Positions 54,319 through 63,521 of a stretch of DNA of 64,000 nucleotides are shown one piece after another. The stretch's first letter is position 1. Each line of letters begins with the position of its first letter. Below the pieces are notes generated by a model, which worked only from the letters and a program-made list of their open reading frames with translations, made no database searches and was not told the origin of the DNA. Origin of the DNA: Halopseudomonas pertucinogena (GTDB lineage Bacteria > Pseudomonadota > Gammaproteobacteria > Pseudomonadales > Pseudomonadaceae); the NCBI RefSeq assembly GCF_014646575.1, contig NZ_BMNN01000001.1, forward strand, positions 372,001 through 436,000, written 5' to 3'. Both the position numbers and the translations under genes were made by a program.

Positions 54319-56970
54319 TCAAACGTCCAGCGGGTTGGCTTTGTTCGGGTTCAGACCGAAGGTAGTCTGAGCTTCGATCAGCACCTCGGGCTGCAGGTCA
54401 CCCTGCTCGACCAGGGCGGACAGCGCGCTGTAGGCGATCCAGCGGCGGTCGACTTCGAAGAAGTCTCGCAGCTTGCGACGGGTATCGCTGCGGCCGAAGC
54501 CGTCGGTGCCCAGCACCTGGTAGGTGCCCGGTACCCACTGGCGGATCTGGTCCGCGTACAGCTTCATGTAGTCGGTGGAGGCGATAACCGGACCATCGCG
54601 CTCGGCCAGGTTCTGCTCGACGTAACTCAGGCGCTTGGGCTCGGTCGGATGCAGGCGGTTCCAGCGCTCCACGGCCAGGCCATCACGGCGCAGTTCGTTG
54701 AAGCTGGTCACGCTCCAGATATCCGAGCTGATACCGAAGTTGTCACGCAGCAGGGCGGCAGCTTCGCGCACTTCGCGCAGGATGGTGCCGGAGCCCATCA
54801 GCTGAACGTGATGCTTGCCTTTCTCGCTGGCTTCTTCCAGCAGGTACATGCCGCGGATGATGCCTTCTTCCACGCCCTCGGGCATGGCCGGCTGGGCGTA
54901 GGCTTCGTTCATCACGGTGATGTAGTAGAAAACGTTTTCCTGCTCTTCCATCATCTGCTTGCTGCCGTGCTGGATGATCACCGCCAGCTCGTAGGCATAG
55001 GTCGGGTCATAGCTGCGGCAGTTGGGGATGGTCGCGGCGAGGATGTGGCTGTGGCCGTCCTCATGCTGCAGACCTTCACCGTTGAGCGTGGTGCGCCCGG
55101 CGGTGCCCCCGATCAGGAAGCCCTTGGCGCGGCTGTCGCCGGCGGCCCAGGCCAGGTCGCCGATACGCTGGAAGCCGAACATCGAATAGAAAATGTAGAA
55201 CGGCAGCATCGGCTGGTTGTAGGTGCTGTAAGCAGTCGCACCGGCGATCCAGCTGGACATCGCACCGGCTTCGTTGATGCCTTCGTTGAGGATCTGACCC
55301 TTCTTGTCCTCGCGATAGAACATCACCTGATCCTTGTCCACCGGCGTGTACAGCTGGCCGACGGAGGAGTAGATGCCGAGCTGACGGAACATGCCTTCCA
55401 TGCCGAAGGTACGGGCTTCGTCAGGCACGATGGGCACGATGCGCTGGCCGAGCTCCTTGTCCTTGAGCATCTGCGCGAGAATGCGCACGAACGCCATGGT
55501 GGTGGAGATCTCACGCTCGCCGGTACCGTCCAGCATCGCCTTGAGGGTTTCCAGCGGCGGCGTCGGGATGGCCTTGCTCGACACGCGACGCTGGGGCATG
55601 TAACCGCCCAGGGCTTCGCGGCGCGAGTGCAGGTACTTGTACTCGGGGCTGCCTTCCTCGGGACGGTAGAAGGGCAGTTCTTCCAGCTTATCGTCGCTGA
55701 TCGGGATGCCGAAGGCGTCGCGGAATTTGCGCAGGCTCTCGGTATCGACCTTCTTGGTGTTGTGGGCAATATTCTGACCCTGGCTGGCGCCGGTGCCGTA
55801 GCCCTTGATGGTCTTGGCCAGGATGACGCTGGGCTGACCCTCGTGGTTGACCGCTGCGTGATAGGCGGCATACACCTTGTAGGGATCGTGGCCGCCGCGG
55901 TTGAGTTTCCAGATTTCCTCATCGGACATGTTCTCGACCATCTTCTTCAGCTCCGGCCGGGCACCGAAGAAGTGTTCGCGGACATAGGCTCCGTCGTTGG
56001 CCTTGTAGTTCTGGTAGTCGCCGTCGACCGCTTCTTCCATGCGGGCCTGCAGCAGACCGTCGTGGTCGCGGGCCAGCAGCGGATCCCACAGGCGGCCCCA
56101 GATGACCTTGATCACGTTCCAGTCGGCGCCGCGGAAGTTGCCTTCCAGCTCCTGGATAATCTTGCCGTTCCCGCGGACCGGGCCGTCCAGGCGCTGCAGG
56201 TTGCAGTTGATGACGAAGATCAGGTTGTCCAGCTTCTCGCGGCCGGCCAGGGAGATGGCGCCCAGGGATTCCGGCTCGTCACACTCGCCGTCGCCGAGGA
56301 AGCACCAGACCTTCTGCTTGCCCGGCTCGATGAAGCCACGGCTTTCCAGGTACTTCATGAAACGTGCCTGGTAGATCGCCTGAATCGGCCCCAGGCCCAT
56401 GGAGACGGTGGGGAACTGCCAGAAGTCAGGCATCAGCCAGGGGTGCGGATAGGAGGACAGACCGTTGCCGTCCACTTCCTGGCGGAAGTTGTTCATCTGG
56501 TCTTCGCTGATACGACCTTCGAGGAACGCGCGGGCGTAGATGCCCGGCGAAGCGTGACCCTGGAAGTACACCAGGTCACCGCCGTGCTCCTCGGTGGGGG
56601 CCTTGAAGAAGTAGTTGAAGCCGATATCGTACAGCGTGGCGCTGGAGGCAAAGGTGGAAATGTGACCACCCAGATCCGGATCCTGCTGGTTGGCACGCAT
56701 CACCATCGCCAGCGCATTCCAGCGCACCATCGAGCGGATACGGCGCTCCATGAACAGATCACCGGGCATCTGCGCCTCATGGGTGACCGGAATGGTGTTA
56801 CGGTAGGGCGTGGTGATCGCGTACGGGAGCTGGGTGCCGCTGCGGCTGGCCAGCTCGCCCATGCGTTGTATCAGATATTCCGCCCGTTCTTCGCCTTCAT
56901 TCTCGAGAACGGATTCCAGGGCATCGAGCCATTCCTGGGTTTCGAGTGGATCGACATCGGTGTGCTTCAT
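54319..56970 (-). CDS. aceE: Pyruvate dehydrogenase E1 component (homodimeric)
   Basis: An 883-residue thiamine-diphosphate enzyme that decarboxylates pyruvate and acetylates the lipoyl group of AceF. The ThDP-binding motif is GDGECDEPESLGAI near 227-240 with NCNLQRLDGPVRGN near 256. It has the normal length and MKHTDVDPLETQEWLDALES start. GGAGAAATAT precedes the ATG. Two matching palindromes, 57066-57080 and 57117-57131, lie in its upstream region and are likely operators. Confidence 0.97.
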   Translation of the reverse strand: MKHTDVDPLETQEWLDALESVLENEGEERAEYLIQRMGELASRSGTQLPYAITTPYRNTIPVTHEAQMPGDLFMERRIRSMVRWNALAMVMRANQQDPDLGGHISTFASSATLYDIGFNYFFKAPTEEHGGDLVYFQGHASPGIYARAFLEGRISEDQMNNFRQEVDGNGLSSYPHPWLMPDFWQFPTVSMGLGPIQAIYQARFMKYLESRGFIEPGKQKVWCFLGDGECDEPESLGAISLAGREKLDNLIFVINCNLQRLDGPVRGNGKIIQELEGNFRGADWNVIKVIWGRLWDPLLARDHDGLLQARMEEAVDGDYQNYKANDGAYVREHFFGARPELKKMVENMSDEEIWKLNRGGHDPYKVYAAYHAAVNHEGQPSVILAKTIKGYGTGASQGQNIAHNTKKVDTESLRKFRDAFGIPISDDKLEELPFYRPEEGSPEYKYLHSRREALGGYMPQRRVSSKAIPTPPLETLKAMLDGTGEREISTTMAFVRILAQMLKDKELGQRIVPIVPDEARTFGMEGMFRQLGIYSSVGQLYTPVDKDQVMFYREDKKGQILNEGINEAGAMSSWIAGATAYSTYNQPMLPFYIFYSMFGFQRIGDLAWAAGDSRAKGFLIGGTAGRTTLNGEGLQHEDGHSHILAATIPNCRSYDPTYAYELAVIIQHGSKQMMEEQENVFYYITVMNEAYAQPAMPEGVEEGIIRGMYLLEEASEKGKHHVQLMGSGTILREVREAAALLRDNFGISSDIWSVTSFNELRRDGLAVERWNRLHPTEPKRLSYVEQNLAERDGPVIASTDYMKLYADQIRQWVPGTYQVLGTDGFGRSDTRRKLRDFFEVDRRWIAYSALSALVEQGDLQPEVLIEAQTTFGLNPNKANPLDV

Positions 56971-57065
56971 ATATTTCTCCAGACCTTGTGAGTCCCAGGT
57001 GAAAAAACAGCCGCATGAACAGAGCGTGGAGGTAAATGGCTCAGGCTGCGACAGTCTTGGGTGCG

Positions 57066-57080
57066 TGTAGTTTTACTACA
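57066..57080. promoter_or_regulatory. Palindrome TGTAGTTTTACTACA upstream of aceE
   Basis: A perfect palindrome with 6-bp arms (TGTAGT/ACTACA) and a 3-bp centre, 96 bases from the aceE start. The form TGTAGT-N3-ACTACA resembles GntR/FadR-type operators (GT-N-AC core). A TAAAAT -10-like hexamer for aceE sits beside it, at about 57083-57088 on the minus strand. Confidence 0.65.
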
Positions 57081-57116
57081 TTTTAATGAAAAAGACTATC
57101 CGGTCATTGTCTGTTC

Positions 57117-57131
57117 TGTAGTGAAACTACA
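57117..57131. promoter_or_regulatory. Palindrome TGTAGTGAAACTACA between aceE and glnE
   Basis: It has the same arms as the palindrome at 57066, with centre GAA. The two centres are 51 bases apart, close to five helical turns, so a bound pair would be on the same face of the DNA. Confidence 0.65.
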
Positions 57132-57221
57132 CGAGCGGAGCCTTGAATTCCCGCTGCGGACTTTTCCATTTGCCCCCGTGCGTGGCAATCTGCACGCTTT
57201 GATGATTATTCAGGATAGACC

Positions 57222-60164
57222 ATGCCTTTCTCCTTGCCCGTGACATTGCCCGGCCCTCTCCGGACGCTGGTTGAGCATCATCTGGCCCAGTGGCTGGGCG
57301 CCGTCAGGCAGGCGGGGCTGGAGGAGCAGTTGTCGAATCTGGGCGAACCCTGCCTTGGCGAACTTGAACGGGTGCTGGCCGGCAGCGACTTCGTTGCCGA
57401 GCAGTTGCGCCGTGATCCGCACATGCTCTGGCGACTCATGGAGGAGGAGCATCTGCACCGCAGCCTGCGCAGCGGCGAAATGGCCGAGCTGCTCACCGAA
57501 GCGCTGACCGGCGTCGAAACCGAGGAGCAGATGGCCCAGGCGCTGCGTCGGTTCCGGCAACAGCAGCAGGTGCGCATCATCTGGCGCGACATCACCCGTC
57601 AGGCTGCTACCATGGAAACCACCCGCGACCTGTCGGATATGGCAGATGCCTGTCTGGAGCAGGCGTATCGCTGGGTCTACGATCAGCTCACAGGCGGTTT
57701 CGGCACGCCGGTCGACGAGTCCGGCGCTGCCCAGCACCTGGTGGTACTGGGGATGGGCAAGCTGGGTGCCCAGGAGCTCAACCTCTCCTCCGATATCGAC
57801 CTGATCTTTGCCTTTCCGACCCAGGGCGAGACCACTGGCGGGCGTCGCAGCCTGTCCAATCAGGAGTTCTTCACCCGGGCAGGGCAGCGGCTGATCAGGC
57901 TGCTCGACGAGGTGACTCTGGACGGCTTCGTGTTCCGCGTCGATATGCGCCTGCGGCCCTACGGGGACAGCGGCGCGCTGGTGTTCAGCTTCAATGCGCT
58001 CGAGCAGTACTACCAGAGCCAGGGCCGGGATTGGGAGCGCTACGCAATGATCAAGGCCCGCGTGGTGGCAGGGGATCAGGCCGCCGGCACGGAGTTGATG
58101 GAGCGGCTGCGGCCCTTCGTCTACCGTCGCTACCTGGACTTTGCCGCCATCGAGGCGCTGCGCAACCTGAAACAGCTGATCCAGCGGGAAGTGCAGCGCA
58201 AAGGCCTGCAGGACAACGTCAAGCTGGGCTCCGGCGGTATCCGCGAGGTCGAGTTCATCGGTCAGGCCTTCCAGCTGATTCATGGTGGCCGTGACCGCAG
58301 CCTGCAGCAGAGGCCTATCCTGGCAGTGCTCGACATGCTGGCGACCAACACCTATCTGCCGGATGAGGCGGTGGATGAGCTCAAGGGCGCCTATCTGTTT
58401 CTGCGCGATACCGAACACGCGTTACAGGCCATTGATGACCGCCAGACCCAGATGCTGCCCACCGACGGCCTCGGTCAGGCCCGGGTGGCGATGATCATGG
58501 GATTCGACAGCTGGGAGGAGTTCCGTCGTCAGCTCGAGCTGCAGCGCAGTCGCGTCGCGCGGCATTTCGCCGAGGTGATTGCCGACCCCGACGAGGACGA
58601 CGAACTGGACCTGGCGCCCCATGGCCAGTGGATGACCCTTCTGACCGGCTTCCCCGAGCCGGAGCAGGCTACCGAGCAGCTGGCTGAAGGCGGATTCAGT
58701 GACCCTGCCCGCGCCTGGGAACTGCTGCAGAACCTGATGCGCTCGCCCCGGGTACGCAGCATGCAGCGCATGGGTCGGGAGCGGCTGGATGTGTTCATGC
58801 CCCGCCTGCTGGCGATGGCCTGCGAGCAGGAGAACCCGGATCTCGCGCTGGAGCGGGTGGTGCCGCTGGTCGAGGCGGTGGCCCGTCGCTCGGCTTACCT
58901 GGTGCTGCTTACCGAGAACCCGAGCGCCCTGCGCGAGCTGCTGGTGCTGTGCTCCGCCAGCCCACTGGTGGCGGAGCAGATAATTCGTTACCCGGGGGTG
59001 CTGGACGAGCTGCTCAATGCCGGTCGGCTCTACCGCCCGCCGGAAATCGGCGAGCTGGCGGACGAGCTGCGCCAGCAGATGCTGCGCATTCCCGAGGACG
59101 ATCTGGAACAGCAGATGGAAGCGCTGCGTTACTTCAAGCGGGCCCACGGGCTGCGCGTGGCGGCCTCGGAGATTGCCGGGAGTCTGCCGCTGATGAAGGT
59201 CAGCGACTACCTGACGTGGATTGCCGAAGCCATACTGCAGCAGGTACTGCAGCTGGCCTGGCGGGACATGGTGCGCCGTCATGGCCTGCCCAGACGCCAT
59301 GACGGCAGCCCCTGCGAGCTGGACTTCACCATCGTGGGTTACGGCAAGGTGGGCGGAATCGAGCTGGGTCATGGCTCGGATCTGGACCTGGTGTTCATCC
59401 ATGACGGCGATACCGACGCCGAGACCGACGGCCCGCGCCCGCTCGATGGCGGGCGATTCTATACCCGGCTGGGCCAGCGCATCATCCACATGCTCAACGC
59501 CCAGACGCCATCAGGTGTGCTCTACGACGTCGACATGCGGTTGCGCCCCTCCGGCGACTCCGGGCTGCTGGTGACCTCGCTGGATGCCTTCGCCCGCTAC
59601 CAGCGGGAAACCGCCTGGACCTGGGAGCATCAGGCCCTTGTGCGGGCGCGGCCGCTGGCCGGTTGTCCGGCGCTCGGCGACAGGTTCAACGCCCTGCGCG
59701 CCGAGGTGCTGGGCCGCAGGCGGGACGAGGCGGAGCTGCGCCGGAACGTGAACGAGATGCGCCGCAAGATGCGCGACAACCTGGCAACCCTGGCCACCCG
59801 CGGAGGGTTGGAGCCGTCCGCGTTCACTGCCGAAGCGCCATTTGATCTGAAGCAGGACGCCGGAGGTATCGTCGATATCGAATTTATGGTGCAATATGCG
59901 GTTCTGGCCTGGTCGTGCCGGTACCCAGAGTTACTGCGTTACACGGACAACATCAGAATATTGGACGGGCTGCGTGACGCCGGACTGATCCCCGGCGAAG
60001 ACGTTCAGCAGCTGCAGGAGGCTTACAAGGCCTACCGGGCAGCAGCCCACCGCCTGGCATTGCAAAAGCAGCCGGGGAAAATACCTGGCGACCAGTTTCA
60101 TGACTACCGACATCACATCATCCGACTCTGGCACCAGTGGCTGCCGGACGCGGCGGATGCGTGA
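57222..60164 (+). CDS. glnE: Glutamine synthetase adenylyltransferase/deadenylylase
   Basis: A 980-residue bifunctional regulator that adds and removes AMP on glutamine synthetase according to PII state. It has two nucleotidyltransferase domains: the N-terminal deadenylylase with GMGKLGAQELNLSSDIDLIF near 177-196, and the C-terminal adenylylase with GYGKVGGIELGHGSDLDLVF near 706-725. Each is followed by a helical GlnD-PII-UTase-like segment (VDMRLRPYGDSGAL; VDMRLRPSGDSGLL). It is divergent from aceE and followed 100 bases later by ilvE. Confidence 0.97.
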   Translation: MPFSLPVTLPGPLRTLVEHHLAQWLGAVRQAGLEEQLSNLGEPCLGELERVLAGSDFVAEQLRRDPHMLWRLMEEEHLHRSLRSGEMAELLTEALTGVETEEQMAQALRRFRQQQQVRIIWRDITRQAATMETTRDLSDMADACLEQAYRWVYDQLTGGFGTPVDESGAAQHLVVLGMGKLGAQELNLSSDIDLIFAFPTQGETTGGRRSLSNQEFFTRAGQRLIRLLDEVTLDGFVFRVDMRLRPYGDSGALVFSFNALEQYYQSQGRDWERYAMIKARVVAGDQAAGTELMERLRPFVYRRYLDFAAIEALRNLKQLIQREVQRKGLQDNVKLGSGGIREVEFIGQAFQLIHGGRDRSLQQRPILAVLDMLATNTYLPDEAVDELKGAYLFLRDTEHALQAIDDRQTQMLPTDGLGQARVAMIMGFDSWEEFRRQLELQRSRVARHFAEVIADPDEDDELDLAPHGQWMTLLTGFPEPEQATEQLAEGGFSDPARAWELLQNLMRSPRVRSMQRMGRERLDVFMPRLLAMACEQENPDLALERVVPLVEAVARRSAYLVLLTENPSALRELLVLCSASPLVAEQIIRYPGVLDELLNAGRLYRPPEIGELADELRQQMLRIPEDDLEQQMEALRYFKRAHGLRVAASEIAGSLPLMKVSDYLTWIAEAILQQVLQLAWRDMVRRHGLPRRHDGSPCELDFTIVGYGKVGGIELGHGSDLDLVFIHDGDTDAETDGPRPLDGGRFYTRLGQRIIHMLNAQTPSGVLYDVDMRLRPSGDSGLLVTSLDAFARYQRETAWTWEHQALVRARPLAGCPALGDRFNALRAEVLGRRRDEAELRRNVNEMRRKMRDNLATLATRGGLEPSAFTAEAPFDLKQDAGGIVDIEFMVQYAVLAWSCRYPELLRYTDNIRILDGLRDAGLIPGEDVQQLQEAYKAYRAAAHRLALQKQPGKIPGDQFHDYRHHIIRLWHQWLPDAADA

Positions 60165-60264
60165 GCACCTCGAGATTCGGCGGGCATGATCAGGCAGAAC
60201 CCAAGGGCAGGCGACAGCGCCTGCAGCTGAAGAACAGATAGATACAGATATGGAGCTGGTTGTT

Positions 60265-61188
60265 ATGTCGATGGCTGATCGTGATGGTGTTATCTGGTTT
60301 GATGGGAAAATGGTTCCGTGGCGCGAGGCCAACGTACATGTGCTGACCCACTCGCTGCACTATGGCATGGGTGTATTCGAAGGCGTGCGTGCCTACAACA
60401 CCGATCAGGGCACGGCGATCTTCCGCCTGCAGGCGCACACGGACCGGCTGTTTGACTCCGCCCACATCATGGGCATGAAAATCCCCTACACCAAGGAAGA
60501 GATCAACGAAGCCTGCCGCGCCGCGGTACGCGAGAACAACCTGGAAACCGCCTACATCCGCCCGCTGGCCTTCTACGGCTCCGAAGGCATGGGCATTCGC
60601 GCCGACAACCTGAAGGTGCACGTCGTGGTTGCCGCCTGGTACTGGGGCGCCTACATGGGCGAGGAGGCACTGCAGCAGGGCATTCGCATCCGCACCAGCT
60701 CCTTCACCCGTCACCACGTCAACATCACCATGACCCGCGCCAAGTCCAGCGGCGCCTACATGAACTCCATGCTGGCCCTGCAGGAAGCGGTCTCCGCCGG
60801 CGCCGACGAGGCCCTGCTGCTGGACCCGGAAGGCTACGTGGCCGAAGGCTCCGGTGAGAACGTATTCATCGTCAAGGACGGCACCATCTACACCCCGGAA
60901 GTTACCGCCTGCCTGAACGGCATCACCCGGGCGACCATCCTCACGCTGGCCGGCGAGATGGGCATTCCGGTAGTGGAGAAGCGCATCACCCGTGACGAGG
61001 TGTACATCGCCGACGAAGCCTTCTTCACAGGCACCGCCGCCGAAGTGACCCCGATCCGCGAAGTGGACTGCCGTCAGATCGGCATCGGCCGCCGCGGGCC
61101 GATCACCGAGAAACTGCAGAAGGCCTACTTCGACCTGGTCAACGGCAAGAACGCCGCCTACGGCGAATGGCTGACCCTGGTCAAATAA
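60265..61188 (+). CDS. ilvE: Branched-chain amino acid aminotransferase
   Basis: A 307-residue class IV PLP aminotransferase for valine, leucine and isoleucine. It has MADRDGVIWFDGKMVPWREA at the N-terminus, HSLHYGMGVFEGVRAY near 30, the PLP Lys near 158 in TRAKSSGAYMNS, and EGSGENVFIVKDG near 198. ATG 60265 gives the standard N-terminus and has GGAG 9 bases ahead; the ATG at 60250 adds five residues without a ribosome site. The spacer to waaF carries REP elements. Confidence 0.96.
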   Translation: MSMADRDGVIWFDGKMVPWREANVHVLTHSLHYGMGVFEGVRAYNTDQGTAIFRLQAHTDRLFDSAHIMGMKIPYTKEEINEACRAAVRENNLETAYIRPLAFYGSEGMGIRADNLKVHVVVAAWYWGAYMGEEALQQGIRIRTSSFTRHHVNITMTRAKSSGAYMNSMLALQEAVSAGADEALLLDPEGYVAEGSGENVFIVKDGTIYTPEVTACLNGITRATILTLAGEMGIPVVEKRITRDEVYIADEAFFTGTAAEVTPIREVDCRQIGIGRRGPITEKLQKAYFDLVNGKNAAYGEWLTLVK

Positions 61189-61244
61189 GTCGCTGAGACA
61201 GGCGGGCCGCGCCCTGTCGGATACGGCCACGGCTCCCCACAGGA

Positions 61245-61382
61245 ACACGGCGAGCCCCCCTTGTAGGAGCCGCGACCCCGCGGCGATAGCGTCCGCAGGA
61301 CGCCGGCTCCTCACAGGAACACGGCGCGCCACCCGTAGGAGCCGCGACCTCGCGGCGATAGCGTCCGAAGGACGCCGGTGCA
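61245..61382. repeat. Two direct REP elements between ilvE and waaF
   Basis: GTAGGAGCCGCGACC starts at 61263 and again at 61335, giving a 72-bp direct repeat. Each copy is followed by CGCGGCGATAGCGTCCG and an inverted AGGACGCCGGC arm. They start with GTAG, as classical Pseudomonas REPs do, and belong to a different family from the twin-hairpin arrays. Confidence 0.85.
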
Positions 61383-61409
61383 AGATACCACCGGGAAAAG
61401 GGTAACTTG

Positions 61410-62456
61410 ATGAAAGTGTTGATTATCGGCCCCAGCTGGGTGGGCGACATGGTCATGGCACAGACACTGTTTGCCTGCCTGAAGCTGCGCCATGGCGCCG
61501 ATTGCCAGATCGATGTACTGGCCCCCGAATGGAGCCGACCGATTCTCGAGCGCATGCCCGAGGTCAGTCAGGCACTGAGCTTCCCCCTCGGCCACGGCGT
61601 GCTGGACATCGCCACCCGCCGGCGCATCGGCAAGCAGCTGAGCGGCCGGTACGATCAGGCCATCCTGCTGCCCAACTCCCTCAAGTCCGCCCTGGTGCCG
61701 TTCTTCGCCGGCATCGCCCAGCGCACCGGCTGGCGCGGCGAAATGCGCTACGGGCTGCTCAACGATATCCGGGTGCTGGACAAGGACCGCTACCCGCTGA
61801 TGATCGAGCGCTTCATGGCGCTGGCCTTTGAGCCCGGCTATCAGCTGACGCGCCCCTATCCCCGTCCGGGTCTGCAGATCGACCCGGCCAGCCGGGACGC
61901 CGCGGTACAGCGGTTTGGGCTCGAGCTCGACCGACCGGTCCTGGTGCTGTGCCCAGGCGCCGAGTTCGGCGAGGCCAAGCGCTGGCCGTCGGAGCACTAC
62001 GCTGCGGTAGCGGACGAGAAGATACGCCACGGCTGGCAGGTTTGGCTGTTTGGTTCGAAGAAGGACCACCCCGTGGGCGAACAGATCCGTGAACGCCTGC
62101 GCCCCGGTCTGCGTGAGGAATCGGTCAACCTCGCCGGCGAAACCAGCCTGGCCGAGGCGATCGACCTGATGTCCTGCGCGTCGGCCGTGGTCAGCAACGA
62201 CTCGGGCCTCATGCATGTGGCCGCCGCGCTCGACCGGCCGCTGGTGGCCGTCTACGGCTCCACTTCCCCCGACTTCACCCCTCCGCTGGCGGAGCAGGTG
62301 GAAATCGTGCGCCTCGGGCTGGACTGCAGCCCATGTTTCGACCGTACCTGTCGCTTCGGGCACTACAACTGCCTTCGAGACCTCGAGCCCAAGCGGGTCC
62401 TTGATGCGCTGGACCGGCTGGTGGGTGACCCCCTGGCTGATCCCTTTCCGGACTGA
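61410..62456 (+). CDS. waaF: ADP-heptose:LPS heptosyltransferase II
   Basis: A 348-residue GT9 glycosyltransferase adding the second heptose to the LPS inner core at the cytoplasmic face. It starts MKVLIIGPSWVGDMVMAQTL and has LLPNSLKSALVPFFAG near 86, RTGWRGEMRYGLLND near 105, CPGAEFGEAKRWPSEHYA near 181 and VSNDSGLMHVAAALDRPLVA near 262. The ATG at 61410 is preferred over the TTG at 61407, with AAGGG 7 bases ahead. waaC follows after 3 bases. Confidence 0.96.
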   Translation: MKVLIIGPSWVGDMVMAQTLFACLKLRHGADCQIDVLAPEWSRPILERMPEVSQALSFPLGHGVLDIATRRRIGKQLSGRYDQAILLPNSLKSALVPFFAGIAQRTGWRGEMRYGLLNDIRVLDKDRYPLMIERFMALAFEPGYQLTRPYPRPGLQIDPASRDAAVQRFGLELDRPVLVLCPGAEFGEAKRWPSEHYAAVADEKIRHGWQVWLFGSKKDHPVGEQIRERLRPGLREESVNLAGETSLAEAIDLMSCASAVVSNDSGLMHVAAALDRPLVAVYGSTSPDFTPPLAEQVEIVRLGLDCSPCFDRTCRFGHYNCLRDLEPKRVLDALDRLVGDPLADPFPD

Positions 62457-62459
62457 TTC

Positions 62460-63521
62460 ATGCGCGTTCTGCTGATCAAGACTTCATCCCTTGGCGATGT
62501 CATCCACACACTCCCTGCGCTGACCGATGCGCAGGCAGCGATTCCTGGCATCCGCTTCGACTGGGTGGTGGAAGAGGGCTTCGCCGAGATCCCGGTCTGG
62601 CATCCTGCGGTGGCGGAGGTTATCCCTGTGGCCATCCGCCGCTGGCGCAAGAGCCCATTACAGACCCTGCGCAGCGGCGCCTGGAAGCGCTTCCGTCAGC
62701 GCATTCATGCCCACAGGTATGACCTGATCATCGATGCCCAGGGGCTGCTCAAGAGCGCAGTGCTGACCCTCGGTCTCAAGTCCCCGGTGGTCGGGCTGGA
62801 CAAGGCATCGATTCGCGAACCCCTGGCCAGCCGCTTCTATGATCAACATGTAAGCGTGCCCCGGGATCAGCACGCGGTGGAGCGGGTACGCCAGCTGTTT
62901 GCCCGGGCGCTGGGCTATGAGTTGCCGGAGCGTATCGGTGACTATGGCCTGAACCGCGCCTGGCTGGCCGGCGATCAGGCTGGCGGGGACTATCTGATCT
63001 TTCTGCATGGCACCACCTGGGTCACCAAACACTGGCCGGAGCTGTACTGGCGCCGGCTGGCGGAGCTGGCGGCAGAGCAGGGGATGGAAGTGCGCCTGCC
63101 CTGGGGCAACGACTCAGAAAAAGCCCGAGCCCAGAGGATCGCCGACGGGCTGCCCGGCGTGCATGTGCTGCCGAAGCTGTCCCTGGCCGGCATGGCCGCG
63201 ATTCTTGCCGGTGCCCGTGGCTGTGTCGCGGTGGATACCGGCCTGGGACATCTCGCCGCCGCGCTGGATGTGCCCACCATCTCCCTCTATGGCCCTACAA
63301 ATCCAGGCTGGAGCGGGGCTTATGGCCGCGGTCAGCTGCACCTGGCCAGTGACTTTCCCTGCGCTCCCTGTATGAGCAGAAAATGCAAGTATGAACCCAC
63401 CCGCGAAGACGCCAGGCAGTTCGATCTGCGCCAGGAGTTGCCGCTGTGCTTTAGCCGGTTGCAGCCGGAGCGGGTGATGGACGATCTGCAGCAGTTGCTG
63501 CAGCAGGCGACGGCCCCATGA
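62460..63521 (+). CDS. waaC: ADP-heptose:LPS heptosyltransferase I
   Basis: A 353-residue GT9 enzyme that adds the first heptose to Kdo of the inner core. It starts MRVLLIKTSSLGDVIHTLPA, has DLIIDAQGLLKSAVL near 90, FLHGTTWVTKHWPELYW near 181, and CVAVDTGLGHLAAALDVPTI near 257. It overlaps the next gene by four bases (ATGA), so the core-assembly genes are coupled. Confidence 0.96.
   Translation: MRVLLIKTSSLGDVIHTLPALTDAQAAIPGIRFDWVVEEGFAEIPVWHPAVAEVIPVAIRRWRKSPLQTLRSGAWKRFRQRIHAHRYDLIIDAQGLLKSAVLTLGLKSPVVGLDKASIREPLASRFYDQHVSVPRDQHAVERVRQLFARALGYELPERIGDYGLNRAWLAGDQAGGDYLIFLHGTTWVTKHWPELYWRRLAELAAEQGMEVRLPWGNDSEKARAQRIADGLPGVHVLPKLSLAGMAAILAGARGCVAVDTGLGHLAAALDVPTISLYGPTNPGWSGAYGRGQLHLASDFPCAPCMSRKCKYEPTREDARQFDLRQELPLCFSRLQPERVMDDLQQLLQQATAP

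Noticed and set aside
54649-56991. 780-codon open frame on the strand opposite aceE
   Set aside because: It mirrors the real aceE frame, shows no domain, and its length comes from high GC. aceE has full family motifs.
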